Source: Streptomyces sp. AM 4-1-1 (GTDB lineage Bacteria; Actinomycetota; Actinomycetes; Streptomycetales; Streptomycetaceae). Taken from it: a stretch of 64,000 nucleotides of DNA. Location of the stretch: contig NZ_CP119145.1 of NCBI RefSeq assembly GCF_029167625.1, positions 3,348,001 through 3,412,000 of the forward strand, given 5' to 3'. The position numbers were made by a program, and so were the translations under genes. Below the pieces are notes generated by a model. It was not told the DNA's origin, did not search any database, and saw nothing but the letters and a program-made list of their open reading frames with translations. This document shows positions 23,001-32,476 of the stretch, piece by piece (the stretch's first letter is position 1; every line of letters begins with the position of its first letter).

Positions 23001-24104
23001 TCACGCCGACCGCTCGCGGGCGACGAGGCCGCCCAGCTGGGCGAGGTCGCGTTCGCCGTGGTGCTGGCGGATGTAGACGGTCAGGTCGGCGACCGCGCGT
23101 GCGTGCCGTTCGTCGTGGCACAGGGGTCCGGCGCCGGTGGCCCGGCCGACCTGGGTCAGGACGTCGGCGCAGACCGATTCGACGAACGCGCGGACCCGCA
23201 GGCCACGGACCGGGGCCGCCTCCTCGGTGTCGAACGGGTCCCGGTCGATCTCGTCGGCGGCCCCGCGCAGTACGGCGTCGGCGGCGTGCAACCGCATGTC
23301 GACGGCGCCGAGGTGTGCGTCGGTGAACGGATCGGGGCCCCGCCGGGCGGCGGACCGCCTCAGCGCCTCCGCGACCGCGCGCGCCCCGCCGTACCAGCAG
23401 GCCGCCACCCCGATACCGCCGTGCTGGAACCCGGGCCTCCTGAGGTACGCCTCCACCCCGCCGACCGGCACGCCACGCACTCCGTCGAACCGCACATCGG
23501 GGGTGTCGCTGCCCGCCATGCCCACGGCCCGCCAGCTGCCCTCCACGGGACGGCAGCCACCGCTCCCGTCCCGTGGAGCCGCCGACCGGTCCTCCGCCGG
23601 GGCCCCCGTCCGGACGGCGAAGAGCCTGCGCCCGTCCGCCGCCCGCGCGGTCACCAGGGCGTGCGTACAGCTGTGCGCCCCCGAGCAGTACCGTTTCAGC
23701 CCGTCCAGCACCCAGCCCTGATCGGTCAGTGAGGCGGCCAGCCCCTCACCGGGCGGCTCGGCCGCCCAGACGCCCCAGCGTTCACCGGGCCGCGGCGGCG
23801 GCTCGCCCAGTTCGGCCAGGATCGCGACCGCGTCCACATGGCCCTCCACCAGTCGCGCCACGCACAGGTCGTCCTCCGCGACCGAGGTGAGGGCGGCGAA
23901 CCGCTCGGCGGTCCGCCCCGCGCCGGGCAGCGGGAACTCGACCGACCCGGATTCCATGTCGGCCACCCACCGCGCGAAACCCTCGGCGGCCTCCCGCCGG
24001 GCCGACTCCGCGGTGAACCCGGCCGACGTGCCGGAACCGACGCGACCACCGCTCTCTTCGGCCGTCCGGGTGGCGGCCGGGTCCCGATACGTGGTGCCTT
24101 GCAT
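23001..24104 (-). CDS. Acyl-CoA-dehydrogenase-like protein
   Basis: 367 residues. The central part has the acyl-CoA dehydrogenase look: LDGLKRYCSGAHSCTHALVT matches the conserved G-K-x-x-S-G strand, then WRAVGMAGSDTPDVRFDGVR, and helices RRPGFQHGGIGVAACWYGGA and AHLGAVDMRLHAADAVLRGA. The canonical catalytic Glu region is not clear, as in the divergent members found beside PIG-L and NodS-like genes in many actinobacteria and proteobacteria. FAD-dependent oxidation is the family role; here it may act on a carrier- or sugar-bound acyl group. ATG at 24104 follows AAGGAGTACCGCTG. First gene of the four-gene cluster. Confidence 0.8.
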   Translation of the reverse strand: MQGTTYRDPAATRTAEESGGRVGSGTSAGFTAESARREAAEGFARWVADMESGSVEFPLPGAGRTAERFAALTSVAEDDLCVARLVEGHVDAVAILAELGEPPPRPGERWGVWAAEPPGEGLAASLTDQGWVLDGLKRYCSGAHSCTHALVTARAADGRRLFAVRTGAPAEDRSAAPRDGSGGCRPVEGSWRAVGMAGSDTPDVRFDGVRGVPVGGVEAYLRRPGFQHGGIGVAACWYGGARAVAEALRRSAARRGPDPFTDAHLGAVDMRLHAADAVLRGAADEIDRDPFDTEEAAPVRGLRVRAFVESVCADVLTQVGRATGAGPLCHDERHARAVADLTVYIRQHHGERDLAQLGGLVARERSA

Positions 24105-24441
24105 CAGCGGTACTCCTTGGCACATCAGGCTCGCTCACGGATGCCCGGTCCGCGAACGGCTCAGGGCTTCGGACGCGCGCGGGGTGTCGTACGCCTCGTG
24201 GTCCCGGCGTCCCCCTCACCCTCGCGCCGTTCGACGACGTACGCATCCGAATGCCCGGGTATCGCCGCCGTACACGACGAGCCGCGGGAGCCGCACCCGA
24301 CGCCCTTCGAGATACGGCCCGACGCCCCTTGACGTACGGCCCGAGACCCCTCGGAGTACCGGGGGCTCTCCTTCCGGCCTTCCGGGTGCTGATCACGGGG
24401 TCCCCGGTATCCGCCCGCGTCCGGCGGGTACCCGGTCCACC
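24105..24441. other. Divergent intergenic region
   Basis: 337 bp between the acyl-CoA-dehydrogenase-like cluster and the flavodoxin-fold gene. Contains promoters for both; no gene, tRNA or strong palindrome seen. Confidence 0.5.
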
Positions 24442-25056
24442 ATGGAAACGACACCTCTGCGAGCACTCGTCCTCGTGTGCACGCTCACGCCGTCCCCCGC
24501 CCGCTCCAGCTCCCATCTGCTGGCCGACCAGGTGCTGGAGGCCCTGCGCGAGCACCACGTCACGGGCGAGGTGGTCCGGATCGCGGACCACGACGTGCGG
24601 CCCGGCGTGCAGGTCGACATGGGTGAGGGGGACGCCTGGCCCGAGATCCGCGAGAAGGTCATCGCGGCCGACATCCTCATCCTGGCCACCCCCATCTGGC
24701 TGGGCCATCCGTCGAGCCTGGCGCAGCGCGTCCTGGAGCGGCTGGACGGTGAGCTGTCCGAGTCCGACGACGAGGGCCGCCTGCTGACGTACGGCAAGGT
24801 GGCGGCGGTGTGCGTCGTCGGTAACGAGGACGGCGCGCACAAGGTGAGCGCCGACCTGTTCCAGGCTCTGAACGACGTCGGCTTCTCACTCGCGCCCGGT
24901 GCCGTCACCTACTGGGTCGGGGAGGCCATGCAGGGGACGGACTACCAGGACCTGGACAAGGCTCCGGAGGCGGTGACATCGACGACGAAGACCCTCGCCT
25001 CGAACACGGCTCACCTGGCCCGACGGCTGCGGTCCGCCCCCTACCCGCCGAGCTGA
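24442..25056 (+). CDS. Flavodoxin-fold NAD(P)H-dependent oxidoreductase
   Basis: 204 residues. Flavodoxin/FMN-reductase fold: LRALVLVCTLTPSPARSSSH places the phosphate loop (TPSPARSSS) after strand one, ADILILATPIWLGHPSSLAQ is the FMN-stacking loop typical of the NADPH-dependent FMN reductase group, and GAVTYWVGEAMQGTDYQDL closes the active site. Uses FMN and NAD(P)H to reduce flavins, quinones or nitro compounds; the physiological acceptor is unknown. Cytoplasmic. ATG at 24442 has only a poor ribosome site (GGGTACCC). Monocistronic. Confidence 0.82.
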   Translation: METTPLRALVLVCTLTPSPARSSSHLLADQVLEALREHHVTGEVVRIADHDVRPGVQVDMGEGDAWPEIREKVIAADILILATPIWLGHPSSLAQRVLERLDGELSESDDEGRLLTYGKVAAVCVVGNEDGAHKVSADLFQALNDVGFSLAPGAVTYWVGEAMQGTDYQDLDKAPEAVTSTTKTLASNTAHLARRLRSAPYPPS

Positions 25057-25308
25057 GCCGCCCCCTGATCGTCGCCCTGGCCGGGATCACCGGCCTCAGC
25101 TCGATCCTCGGCCGCAACCACCGGCTGACGCCGGCCGCGCTCGTCCCGGACCGGCGCCGCACGTGGACGTGAGCGACTTCGGCACGGTCTCCACGGTGCT
25201 CGCCGTGGGCGGCATCGCGGGCGCGGTGCCCGCCGGGCGGATGCGGAACCCGTCGGTCCGGCCGTCCGGCCGTCCGGCGCCGAGCGTCCCACGGCAGGCA
25301 CGGAGCAC

Positions 25309-25375
<67 letters not shown>

Positions 25376-25431
25376 AACAGACGGGGCAGGCAGACAGGCA
25401 CGGGACGCGGCACAGCCCGTAGCGTGGACGG

Positions 25432-26220
25432 ATGGACGAGACCGGCACGACGGGCCAGCCGCCGGGCCCCGGGGAACCCGACTTCCCGGCCCAGCACGCA
25501 CCCCACCCCACCCGGCTCGACGAACTGGACGCGCTCATGGTCCGGTGCCGGGCGTGTCCTCGGCTGGTGGCCTGGCGGGAGGAGGTCGCCGTCGTCAAGC
25601 GCGCCGCCTTCCGGGACCAGGAGTACTGGGCGCGGCCCGTGCCCGGTTTCGGGCCCGCCGACGCGGCCCTGGCGGTGATCGGACTCGCGCCCGCCGCGCA
25701 CGGCGGCAACAGGACCGGCCGGATGTTCACCGGGGACGCCGCCGGTGACTTCCTCTTCGCCGCGCTGCACGCCGTCGGCCTCGCCTCACAGCCCACCGCC
25801 ACCCACGCCGGGGACGGCCTCACCCTCCACGGCGTACGGCTCGCCTCTCCCGTGCGGTGCGCCCCACCGCAGAACCGTCCCACCACCGCGGAACGCGACA
25901 CGTGCCGGCCCTGGCTGTCGGCCGAACTCGAACTGCTGAGCCCCGGCCTGCGCGTGCTCGTCGTCCTCGGTGGCTTCGGCTGGCAGGCGCTGCTGCCGGT
26001 ACTCGCGGACGCGGGCTGGCAACTGCCCCGCCCCCGCCCCGCGTTCGGCCACGGGGCCCAGGTGACCCTGTCCGGCACCGACGGCAGAGAGGACCTGCGG
26101 CTCATCGGCTGCTACCACCCGAGTCAGCGCAACACGTTCACCGGGCGCCTCACCCCGGCGATGCTCGTCGACGTGTTCCGCGAGGCGGCGGACCTCGCCG
26201 GACTGCCCACGACTCCCTGA
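25432..26220 (+). CDS. Uracil-DNA glycosylase, family 5 (UdgB type)
   Basis: 262 residues. Iron-sulfur-cluster-type UDG: an N-terminal [16 protein letters not shown] gives the first two Cys ligands and later Cys residues ([12 protein letters not shown]) supply the others. The uracil-binding loop [19 protein letters not shown] is that of family 5, which has Ala/Gly where family 4 has Gly-Glu-Ala. The C-terminal motif [18 protein letters not shown] is the DNA-intercalation loop. It excises uracil and related deaminated bases from DNA, starting base-excision repair. ATG at 25432; ribosome site indistinct (GGACGG). Monocistronic. Confidence 0.9.
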   Translation: MDETGTTGQPPGPGEPDFPAQHAPHPTRLDELDALMVRCRACPRLVAWREEVAVVKRAAFRDQEYWARPVPGFGPADAALAVIGLAPAAHGGNRTGRMFTGDAAGDFLFAALHAVGLASQPTATHAGDGLTLHGVRLASPVRCAPPQNRPTTAERDTCRPWLSAELELLSPGLRVLVVLGGFGWQALLPVLADAGWQLPRPRPAFGHGAQVTLSGTDGREDLRLIGCYHPSQRNTFTGRLTPAMLVDVFREAADLAGLPTTP

Positions 26221-26341
26221 CCGACGGCCGCCCGGAAGACGTCAACCACCCCTTGTCGAAACCACCCGATCAGCTGAGTTCTCCGCATCCTCATCGATAA
26301 TGACGATGACGATCACGGTAGTCACTGGGGGGACGACTCAT

Positions 26342-26935
26342 ATGCGTATCGCGGTCTATCTGGCGCATCCACGGGCGGGCAGCTTCAACCACGCGGTGTA
26401 CGACGCCGTGGTCGACGAACTGCGCGGACGCGGGTGCGAGGTCCTGGCCCACGACCTGTGCGCCGAGGGGTTCGATCCGGTGCTGTCCGCCGACGAGACG
26501 GGGACGGTACGGGACGCCCCGGCCGCCCGGGACACCTGGGTGGCCCGGCACCGCGCGGAGGTGGCCACGCTCGACGCCATGGTCTTCGTCCACCCGAACT
26601 GGTGGGGGATGCCGCCCGCCGTGCTCACCGGCTGGCTCCAGCGCGTGCTGGTACCCGGAGTGGCGTACAAGCTGGGCACGGCGGACGGCGAACCGGCCGG
26701 GCTCCTCAAGGCGGGCCGGGCCCTCGTACTGAACACCTCCGACACGCCCGCCGACCGCGAGCAGCAGGAGTTCGGCGATCCGCTGGAGCGGATCTGGGCG
26801 GCCTGCGTGCTGCCGTACACCGGGGTGACCGACATCCACCGGTTCGTGTTCCGTACCGTCACCGACTCCACCGACACCGAACGCGCGCACTGGCTGCGCC
26901 AGGCCCGCGAACTGGCGTCCGCTCTCGTCACCTGA
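26342..26935 (+). CDS. NAD(P)H-dependent quinone oxidoreductase (flavodoxin-like fold)
   Basis: 197 residues. MRIAVYLAHPRAGSFNHAVY, VFVHPNWWGMPPAVLTGWLQ and RVLVPGVAYKL are the signatures of the MdaB/KefF/NQO-type flavodoxin_2 family: FAD/FMN-binding enzymes that reduce quinones with NAD(P)H in two-electron steps. The WWGMP loop binds the isoalloxazine. ATG at 26342 follows ACTGGGGGGACGACTC, a purine-rich ribosome site, and gives the canonical N-terminus; an in-frame Met cluster upstream (26300) encodes a Thr/Met run and is unlikely. Separate from the flavoprotein at 24442. Confidence 0.88.
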   Translation: MRIAVYLAHPRAGSFNHAVYDAVVDELRGRGCEVLAHDLCAEGFDPVLSADETGTVRDAPAARDTWVARHRAEVATLDAMVFVHPNWWGMPPAVLTGWLQRVLVPGVAYKLGTADGEPAGLLKAGRALVLNTSDTPADREQQEFGDPLERIWAACVLPYTGVTDIHRFVFRTVTDSTDTERAHWLRQARELASALVT

Positions 26936-27039
26936 GCCCGAACCCACTTCGTGCCGAACGGACACGCACCCGGACACGCGCACGTGCACGGACCTGATCC
27001 GATCCGTCCGGCGCGCGCTCCGGCGGGTAGACGGGCCCC

Positions 27040-27984
27040 ATGGGCGACATTCTGGTCGGTACGTGTTCATGGACGGATACCGCTCTGCTGGCCGCGGGCT
27101 GGTACCCGCCGGGGCTGCGCGACGCGGAGGGAAGGCTGCGGCACTACACGAGCCGGTTCCCGGTGGTGGAGGTCGACGCCACCTACTACGCGCTGCCCAG
27201 CCTCCGTAACAGTCACCTCTGGGCCGAACGCACCCCGGACGGCTTCCGCTTCGACGTGAAGGCGTTCTCACTGATGACCGGGCACCCGACCCGGCCCACG
27301 TCGCTCCCCGTCGATCTGCGGCCCGCCCTGGCGTCCTCCCGGGGAGGCAGGACCGGGTACGACGAGGTCGACGCCGGTTTGCTCGACGAGGTGTGGCAGC
27401 GGTTCCGGGGCGCGCTCGAACCGCTGCGCGCGGCGGACCGGCTCGGCACCCTGTTGTTCCAGTTCCCCCCGTGGATCGCCCCGGGGCCCCGGGCGGAGAC
27501 CTTCCTGAAGCGGTGCGGGGAGCGGGCGGCGGGCTGGCCGGTGGCCGTGGAGTTCCGGCACCCCGACTGGTGGCGGGAGGACCGGTACGCCGCCACCCAC
27601 GCGCTGTTGGCCGACGCGGGCATGAGCGCGGTGGCCGTGGACATGACGCAGACGCTGCCCGTGTCCATTCCTCCCGTCACCCCGGTCACCGCACCGCGCC
27701 TGGCCGTGGTCCGCTTCCACGGCCGCAACAGCGCCTGGGGGTCCGGCACCAAGGAGGAGAGGTTCCGGCACACGTACTCGACGGCGGAGCTGACCGAATG
27801 GGTGCCGCGTCTGCACGCCATGGCCGAACGGGCCGACCGGCTCCACGTCCTGTTCAACAACTGCTGCGCCGACGCCGCCGTCCGCGCGGCGGAGTCGATG
27901 CGCGGACTCCTCGGGCTGCCCGCCGGAACAGAGGGACAGGAGCGGCAGGAAGACGGAGGCTCCCCCGAGAACGCGAGGACGTGA
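27040..27984 (+). CDS. DUF72 (YecE-like) family protein
   Basis: 314 residues. DUF72 TIM-barrel features: start ILVGTCSWTDTALLAAGWYP, HYTSRFPVVEVDATYYALPS, DGFRFDVKAFSLMTGHPTR, GTLLFQFPPWI, VAVEFRHPDWW, VVRFHGRN and the closing VLFNNCCADAAVRAAESM. Members are widespread and uncharacterised; structural similarity to endonuclease IV-like barrels has suggested a nucleic-acid role. ATG at 27040; weak ribosome site. The C-terminal 20 residues are strain-specific low complexity. Monocistronic, convergent to the sortase-substrate gene. Confidence 0.9.
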   Translation: MGDILVGTCSWTDTALLAAGWYPPGLRDAEGRLRHYTSRFPVVEVDATYYALPSLRNSHLWAERTPDGFRFDVKAFSLMTGHPTRPTSLPVDLRPALASSRGGRTGYDEVDAGLLDEVWQRFRGALEPLRAADRLGTLLFQFPPWIAPGPRAETFLKRCGERAAGWPVAVEFRHPDWWREDRYAATHALLADAGMSAVAVDMTQTLPVSIPPVTPVTAPRLAVVRFHGRNSAWGSGTKEERFRHTYSTAELTEWVPRLHAMAERADRLHVLFNNCCADAAVRAAESMRGLLGLPAGTEGQERQEDGGSPENART

Positions 27985-28227
27985 AGCGCGGGAGGCGCAG
28001 AAGGTACGGAGGTACGGAGGTACGAGGACGCGCGGCGCGCGGGAGGTGCGAGGACGCGAGACGCGAGGGCGCGAGGACCGCAACCGGCCCCCGACCCTCG
28101 CGCCCCCTGTGTCACGGTGCCGCTTCTGAGACCTATCGACCGCCTCGGAGACCCCGCTCTCTCAGCGACCTTGTCTGCCTCAGCGACCTTGTCGATCTCG
28201 TCGGCCTCAGCGGCGGCCTCGCCAGTC
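27985..28227. repeat. Intergenic simple repeats
   Basis: Between convergent genes. Three GGTACGGA-type octamers at 28003-28026 are followed by repeated GAGGACGCG/GCGAGG motifs, and by two CAGCGACCTTGTC copies near 28157 and 28181. No terminator hairpin as clear as elsewhere. Confidence 0.55.
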
Positions 28228-29517
28228 TCAGGCGCCCGTGTCCGCCTTGCGACGGCGTCCGATGAACACCGCGCCCGCGCCGATCACCAGGGCCGCGCCG
28301 CCCGCGAGGGCGATGCCCGAGGTGGCGGAGGAGGAACCGGTGGCGGCGAGGGTGCCGGTCGCGGTGTTCGCCGCGCTGATCGGCACGGCACCGCCCTGCG
28401 GCAGTACATCCGTGTTGCCGGGCTCGGACGTGCTCGGCGCGTCCTCCACCTTGCCCGGGGTACTGCCCTTGGCCTTGATCTCGAACTCGTACGTTTCGAT
28501 GTCGGGGGTTCCGCCGCAGGACCCGTTCTTGTTGATGTAGTCGCCCGCGACGAACGCGACACCCCCGGCGGCCGGCGCCGAGGCGTCGACCGTGAGGCGC
28601 AGCTTGACGTCGGCGTGGGCGCCGGGCTTCAGCGACTTGATGGAACCGGCGTAGTGGTCACGGTCGAGGTTCTTCCACTGCCCGGAGGCGGCGGAGGACC
28701 ACTGGAGACGCAGCAGCGCGTCGATGTCCTTGAAGGTGTCCGCGTCGAGCGCGTGGACGCCCGCGTACGGCAGGACCTCGTCCAGGGTCTTGTCGGTGCC
28801 GTTGGTCACGCGGAGCTTGAACGTGGTCGTCGTACCGGCGACGATCTTGGAGGGCAGTCCGGTGACGACCGTCGTGAGCCGGGACTCGGCGACGCAGTCG
28901 TCCTCGCCGCCTTCCTCCTCCTGTTCCTTCCTGGCGTCGGCGAGGGCCTTGTCGGCGGCCTCCTTGGCGGCCAGTGCGTCGGCCGCGGCCGTCTTGGCCA
29001 CGCTGTACCGCCGAACCGCCGAGACACGCAGGTCGTCGGCCGCCGTGTTGGCCTTCGTCGCCTCTTCGTCGGCGGTCTTCTTGGCCTCTTCGGCCGCCTT
29101 CTGGGCGGTCTCGGCGTCGGTGACGGCCTGCTCGGCGGCGGTGACCCGCTCCTCCGTCGCGTCGGCGGGCAGATTATCGAACGCGGTGCGGGCGTCGGCC
29201 AGTGTGGCGTCGGCGGTGACCTTGTCGGCGGCAGCGGCCTTCGCCGCCGCCGATGCCGCGACGGCCTTCACATTGTGCGGCGCGTCGGAGGAAAGGGCCG
29301 CGTTCATGTCCTTGAGGGCTTCGGCCAGGGCGGCCGCGGCGTCCTCGTACGCCTTCTGGGCCTGGGCGGCGGCCTTTTCCAGCTCGGATATGGAGGGCTT
29401 GTTCTGCGTCTGGGACACGGGCCTGGTATCGGCGAACGCCGGTGTGACGGAGAGAAGCACGACGGGTGCGGTGACAGCGGCAGCGACAGCCGTCGCGAGG
29501 ACACGGCGAATCTTCAC
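28228..29517 (-). CDS. Secreted, sortase-anchored (LAxTG) coiled-coil surface protein
   Basis: 429 residues. A Sec signal peptide (KIRRVLATAVAAAVTAPVVL, cleavage after AFA near 29) is followed by about 170 residues of Ala/Lys/Glu/Asp coiled coil (LEKAAAQAQKAYEDAAAALA), then a beta-rich globular region (LTTVVTGLPSKIVAGTTTTF, a DUF11/Ig-like look), a linker, the sorting signal LAATG, a membrane helix and RRRKADTGA. This is the class E sortase signal seen in chaplins and other Streptomyces wall proteins, so it should be linked covalently to peptidoglycan. GTG at 29517 follows AAAAGGGCTCAT. Role unknown; a stalk displaying a domain is likely. Confidence 0.85.
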   Translation of the reverse strand: MKIRRVLATAVAAAVTAPVVLLSVTPAFADTRPVSQTQNKPSISELEKAAAQAQKAYEDAAAALAEALKDMNAALSSDAPHNVKAVAASAAAKAAAADKVTADATLADARTAFDNLPADATEERVTAAEQAVTDAETAQKAAEEAKKTADEEATKANTAADDLRVSAVRRYSVAKTAAADALAAKEAADKALADARKEQEEEGGEDDCVAESRLTTVVTGLPSKIVAGTTTTFKLRVTNGTDKTLDEVLPYAGVHALDADTFKDIDALLRLQWSSAASGQWKNLDRDHYAGSIKSLKPGAHADVKLRLTVDASAPAAGGVAFVAGDYINKNGSCGGTPDIETYEFEIKAKGSTPGKVEDAPSTSEPGNTDVLPQGGAVPISAANTATGTLAATGSSSATSGIALAGGAALVIGAGAVFIGRRRKADTGA

Positions 29518-30057
29518 ATGAGCCCTTTTCTGGGTCTGAGATCGTAGAGGCGGCCGCAGTTGATGATCCACAGAGGCAACCTGCGGTGATGGTAAGACGG
29601 AGGCAAAGCCGAAGAAAGAGGAATTGCCACTCATTGCCCGCGCGCGCACCATCCATCGGGTGGGCAAAAATGGTCAACCGGGGCAGTTGCTCCCCATTCC
29701 CTGGTTTTATCTGTGAGCCATGTCATTGGTCCGGAGGTTTCGCCTGAGCTTTCATCAGAGCTTTCACCGGACGTCTCGACGACCGCACCCCGACCGATAC
29801 CTTCTCCGATAAACGCTTCCGGGCGGGGGGTGCGGCAATTCCGCACTCGTTCTCCTCGCCGATGAACCTCCACGCCGATGAACCTCCTCACTGGTGACCC
29901 ACCCCTGAATTCGACGCCCCGACCACCCTCGCCCAGGGGCTGTCCCGTGGTCCTGGCCCCGGCCGCAGCGCCCCGCGCGGCGGCCCGGGTACCTCCTTCA
30001 GCCGTGGGCCGGGCCGCTGCGCTCGCCGTTCCGCGCGCCCCTCGCGATGATCGGTCC
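29518..30057. other. Divergent intergenic region with short direct repeats
   Basis: 540 bp, AT-richer than average next to the surface-protein gene. Direct repeats: GAGCTTTCA at about 29749 and 29757, and CGCCGATGAACCTCC at about 29859 and 29873. Promoters of the two divergent transcripts are expected here. No gene recognised. Confidence 0.5.
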
Positions 30058-30732
30058 ATGACCCACAGCGATCACGCCAAGGACGGAAACCACGGCAAGG
30101 GCGTCACCGTGCGGATCGCCCAGCGGCCCGAGGCGGACGAACTGCTCGGCCGCAGTCCGCTCGCCGCGCTGATCGGGATGCTGCTGGATCAACAGGTGCC
30201 GATGGAATGGGCGTTCACCGGTCCGTACACGCTCGCCCAGCGCATGGGCGGCGCCGATCCGGACGCGCGCGTGATCGCCGATCACGACCCGGAGGCATTC
30301 ACCGCCCTCTTCACCACCAAGCCCGCCCTGCACCGCTATCCCGGCTCGATGGCCGCACGGGTGCGGAAGCTCTGCCAGTTCCTGGTGGCGGAGTACGACG
30401 GGGACGCGAGCGCGGTCTGGAACGGCGTCGGGAGCGGGGCCGAACTGCTGGAACGCCTGAAGGAACTGCCCGGGTTCGGCGTCCAGAAGGCGCAGATCTT
30501 CCTGGCCCTGCTCGGCAAACGGTTCGGGGTCCGCCCGCCGGGCTGGCGGGAGGCGGCAGGGCCGTACGGGGAGCCGGGCTCGCACCGCTCGGTCGCGGAC
30601 ATCACCGGGCCGGAATCGCTCGCGGCGGTACGCGCCCACAAGCAGGAGGCCAAGCGCGAGGCCCGGGAGGCGGCCCGGCGAACCGCCGAACAGGCCACCG
30701 CACGGGCCACCGAACAGGCGGGCCGGACATGA
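30058..30732 (+). CDS. HhH-GPD base-excision repair protein
   Basis: 224 residues. Early motif ALIGMLLDQQVPMEWAFTGP and the helix-hairpin-helix LKELPGFGVQKAQIFLALLG identify the HhH-GPD superfamily. The usual catalytic Asp would sit in the last third; the region GSHRSVADITGPESL contains an Asp in a plausible place. Known role of the superfamily: removal of damaged bases. The C-terminus is a Lys/Arg/Glu/Ala-rich helix. ATG at 30058 has a poor ribosome site (GATCGGTCC). Its stop overlaps the start of the peptidase gene (ATGA), an odd pairing of DNA repair with a secreted enzyme. Confidence 0.85.
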   Translation: MTHSDHAKDGNHGKGVTVRIAQRPEADELLGRSPLAALIGMLLDQQVPMEWAFTGPYTLAQRMGGADPDARVIADHDPEAFTALFTTKPALHRYPGSMAARVRKLCQFLVAEYDGDASAVWNGVGSGAELLERLKELPGFGVQKAQIFLALLGKRFGVRPPGWREAAGPYGEPGSHRSVADITGPESLAAVRAHKQEAKREAREAARRTAEQATARATEQAGRT

Positions 30733-32327
30733 CCGCCCCCGAACCCGGCACCATCCGCACCACCACCGGGCCCCACGCCGCACCAGGGTCCCGCACCAAT
30801 CCCGAGCCCGGCACTCGCCGCGCCACCGCCGCCGGTCGGGCCCTCGCCGTGGTCACCGCCACGGCGCTGACCGTCCCACTCCTCCTCGGAGCCACCACAC
30901 CACCCGCGCCCGTCGCCGGGGACCCCGCGAAGAACGCGAAGAATCTGGCACGCCTTCTCGTACGGGACAGCACCGCCCAGGGCGCGTACCGCCATCTGCG
31001 GATGTTCCAGGCGATCGCCGACTCCTCGGACGGTCACCGCGCGGCCGGAACGCTCGGCCACGACGCCTCCGCCGCGTACGTCTACCGGCAGCTCAAGGAG
31101 GCGGGTTACCAAGTCTCGTACGACACCTTCGACTTCACGTACACCGAAACGCTCGCCGAGAAGCTGTCCGTCGCCCCGCCCCGCTCCCTCGACCTCACCG
31201 TCAAGGCGATGACGTACACCGCGTCGACCCCGGAGGGCGGGATCAAGGCCCCCCTGGTCGCCGTACCCACCGACGCCACCACAGGCTGCGAAGCCGCCGA
31301 CTACACGGCCGCCACCACCCCCACCACAGCCACAGCCACAGCCACAGCCAGGACCGTCAGGGCCGCCGGAAGCGTCAAGGGTGCGATCGCCCTCATCAAG
31401 CGCGGCGGTTGCCCGTTCGCCCAGAAACAGGCCGCCGCCGCGACCGCGGGCGCGGTCGGCGCGCTCATCTACAACAACGCCGACGGCGACCTCTCCGGCA
31501 CCCTCGGCTCTCCCGAAGCGGGGCGCGTCCCGACCGGCGGGCTCTCCAGGGCGGCGGGCGAGAAGCTGCTCACCGAACTGGCGGACGGACCGGTGACGGT
31601 GGCGCTGGAGATCCGCGAACGGCGCGAACGGCGCACCACCCGCAACGTCGTCGCGGAGACCCGGGGCGGCGACCCCGCGCGGACCGTCATGCTCGGCGCG
31701 CACCTCGACTCGGTGGCCGAGGGGCCCGGGATCAACGACAACGGTTCCGGATCGGCCGGGCTCCTCGAAGTCGCCCTGCGGCTCGCCGGGGCCGGGGCCT
31801 TCCCCGCACCGGCCCATAAGGTGCGCTTCGCGTGGTGGTCGGCCGAGGAGAACGGCCTCAAGGGCTCGGAGGCCTTCGTCAGGAAGCTCACCGCGGACCA
31901 ACGGAAGCGGATCGCGCTCTACCTCAACTTCGACATGGTCGCGTCCCCGAACGCCGCCCAGTTCGTCCTCCGCGGCGGGGCCACCGGCCCGAAGGGGTCC
32001 GACCGGCTGGAGCGCGACATCGGCGACTTCCTCGACCGGCGGGGCACCCCGCACGAGGGCACGGCCTTCGACGGACGCTCCGACTACGGCCCGTTCGTGG
32101 AGGCCGGCATCCCGTCCGGCGGTACGGACACCGGCGCCGAGGGCGTCAAGACGACCACCCAGGCGAAGGTGTACGGCGGCACGGCGGGGAAGGCGTACGA
32201 CCCCTGCTACCACGCGGCCTGCGACAAGCTGGACAACCTGGATCTCACGTCCCTGGAGACGAACATCGACGTCATGGCGAACGCGGTGGGGACGTACGCC
32301 CACGAGCTGCCGTTCCCCCCACGCTGA
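30729..32327 (+). CDS. Secreted M28-family aminopeptidase with PA domain
   Basis: 532 residues. A long N-region precedes a hydrophobic export segment (ALAVVTATALTVPLLLGATT, about 38-57). A protease-associated domain spans about 175-300 (GAIALIKRGGCPFAQKQAAA), then the M28 zinc peptidase: GAHLDSVAEGPGINDNGSGS (His and Asp ligands), WWSAEENGLKGSEAF (catalytic Glu-Glu), LNFDMVAS and a final YHAACDKLDNLD with the last His. The set matches Streptomyces griseus aminopeptidase-like enzymes, which cleave N-terminal hydrophobic residues with two zinc ions. ATG at 30729 overlaps the previous stop. A Thr/Ala repeat of about ten residues occurs near 205. Confidence 0.9.
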   Translation: MTAPEPGTIRTTTGPHAAPGSRTNPEPGTRRATAAGRALAVVTATALTVPLLLGATTPPAPVAGDPAKNAKNLARLLVRDSTAQGAYRHLRMFQAIADSSDGHRAAGTLGHDASAAYVYRQLKEAGYQVSYDTFDFTYTETLAEKLSVAPPRSLDLTVKAMTYTASTPEGGIKAPLVAVPTDATTGCEAADYTAATTPTTATATATARTVRAAGSVKGAIALIKRGGCPFAQKQAAAATAGAVGALIYNNADGDLSGTLGSPEAGRVPTGGLSRAAGEKLLTELADGPVTVALEIRERRERRTTRNVVAETRGGDPARTVMLGAHLDSVAEGPGINDNGSGSAGLLEVALRLAGAGAFPAPAHKVRFAWWSAEENGLKGSEAFVRKLTADQRKRIALYLNFDMVASPNAAQFVLRGGATGPKGSDRLERDIGDFLDRRGTPHEGTAFDGRSDYGPFVEAGIPSGGTDTGAEGVKTTTQAKVYGGTAGKAYDPCYHAACDKLDNLDLTSLETNIDVMANAVGTYAHELPFPPR

Positions 32328-32476
32328 CCACCCCCTGCCGCGCCGGCACACCACCGGCCTCACCACCACCAGCCGCCCGAATTGCTTCCTATGCAGCGCT
32401 TTCGTCTGCATTCACCGGCAATCGCGGCCCTCGCCCATGGCTGCACCCCGAGCCGTGCGGCCGGTAGGCTTTCCGT

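Noticed and set aside
25053-25170. Small hydrophobic frame PLIVALAGITGLSSILGR after the flavodoxin-fold gene
   Set aside because: Looks like a small membrane protein but lacks ATG, GTG or TTG in the right place.
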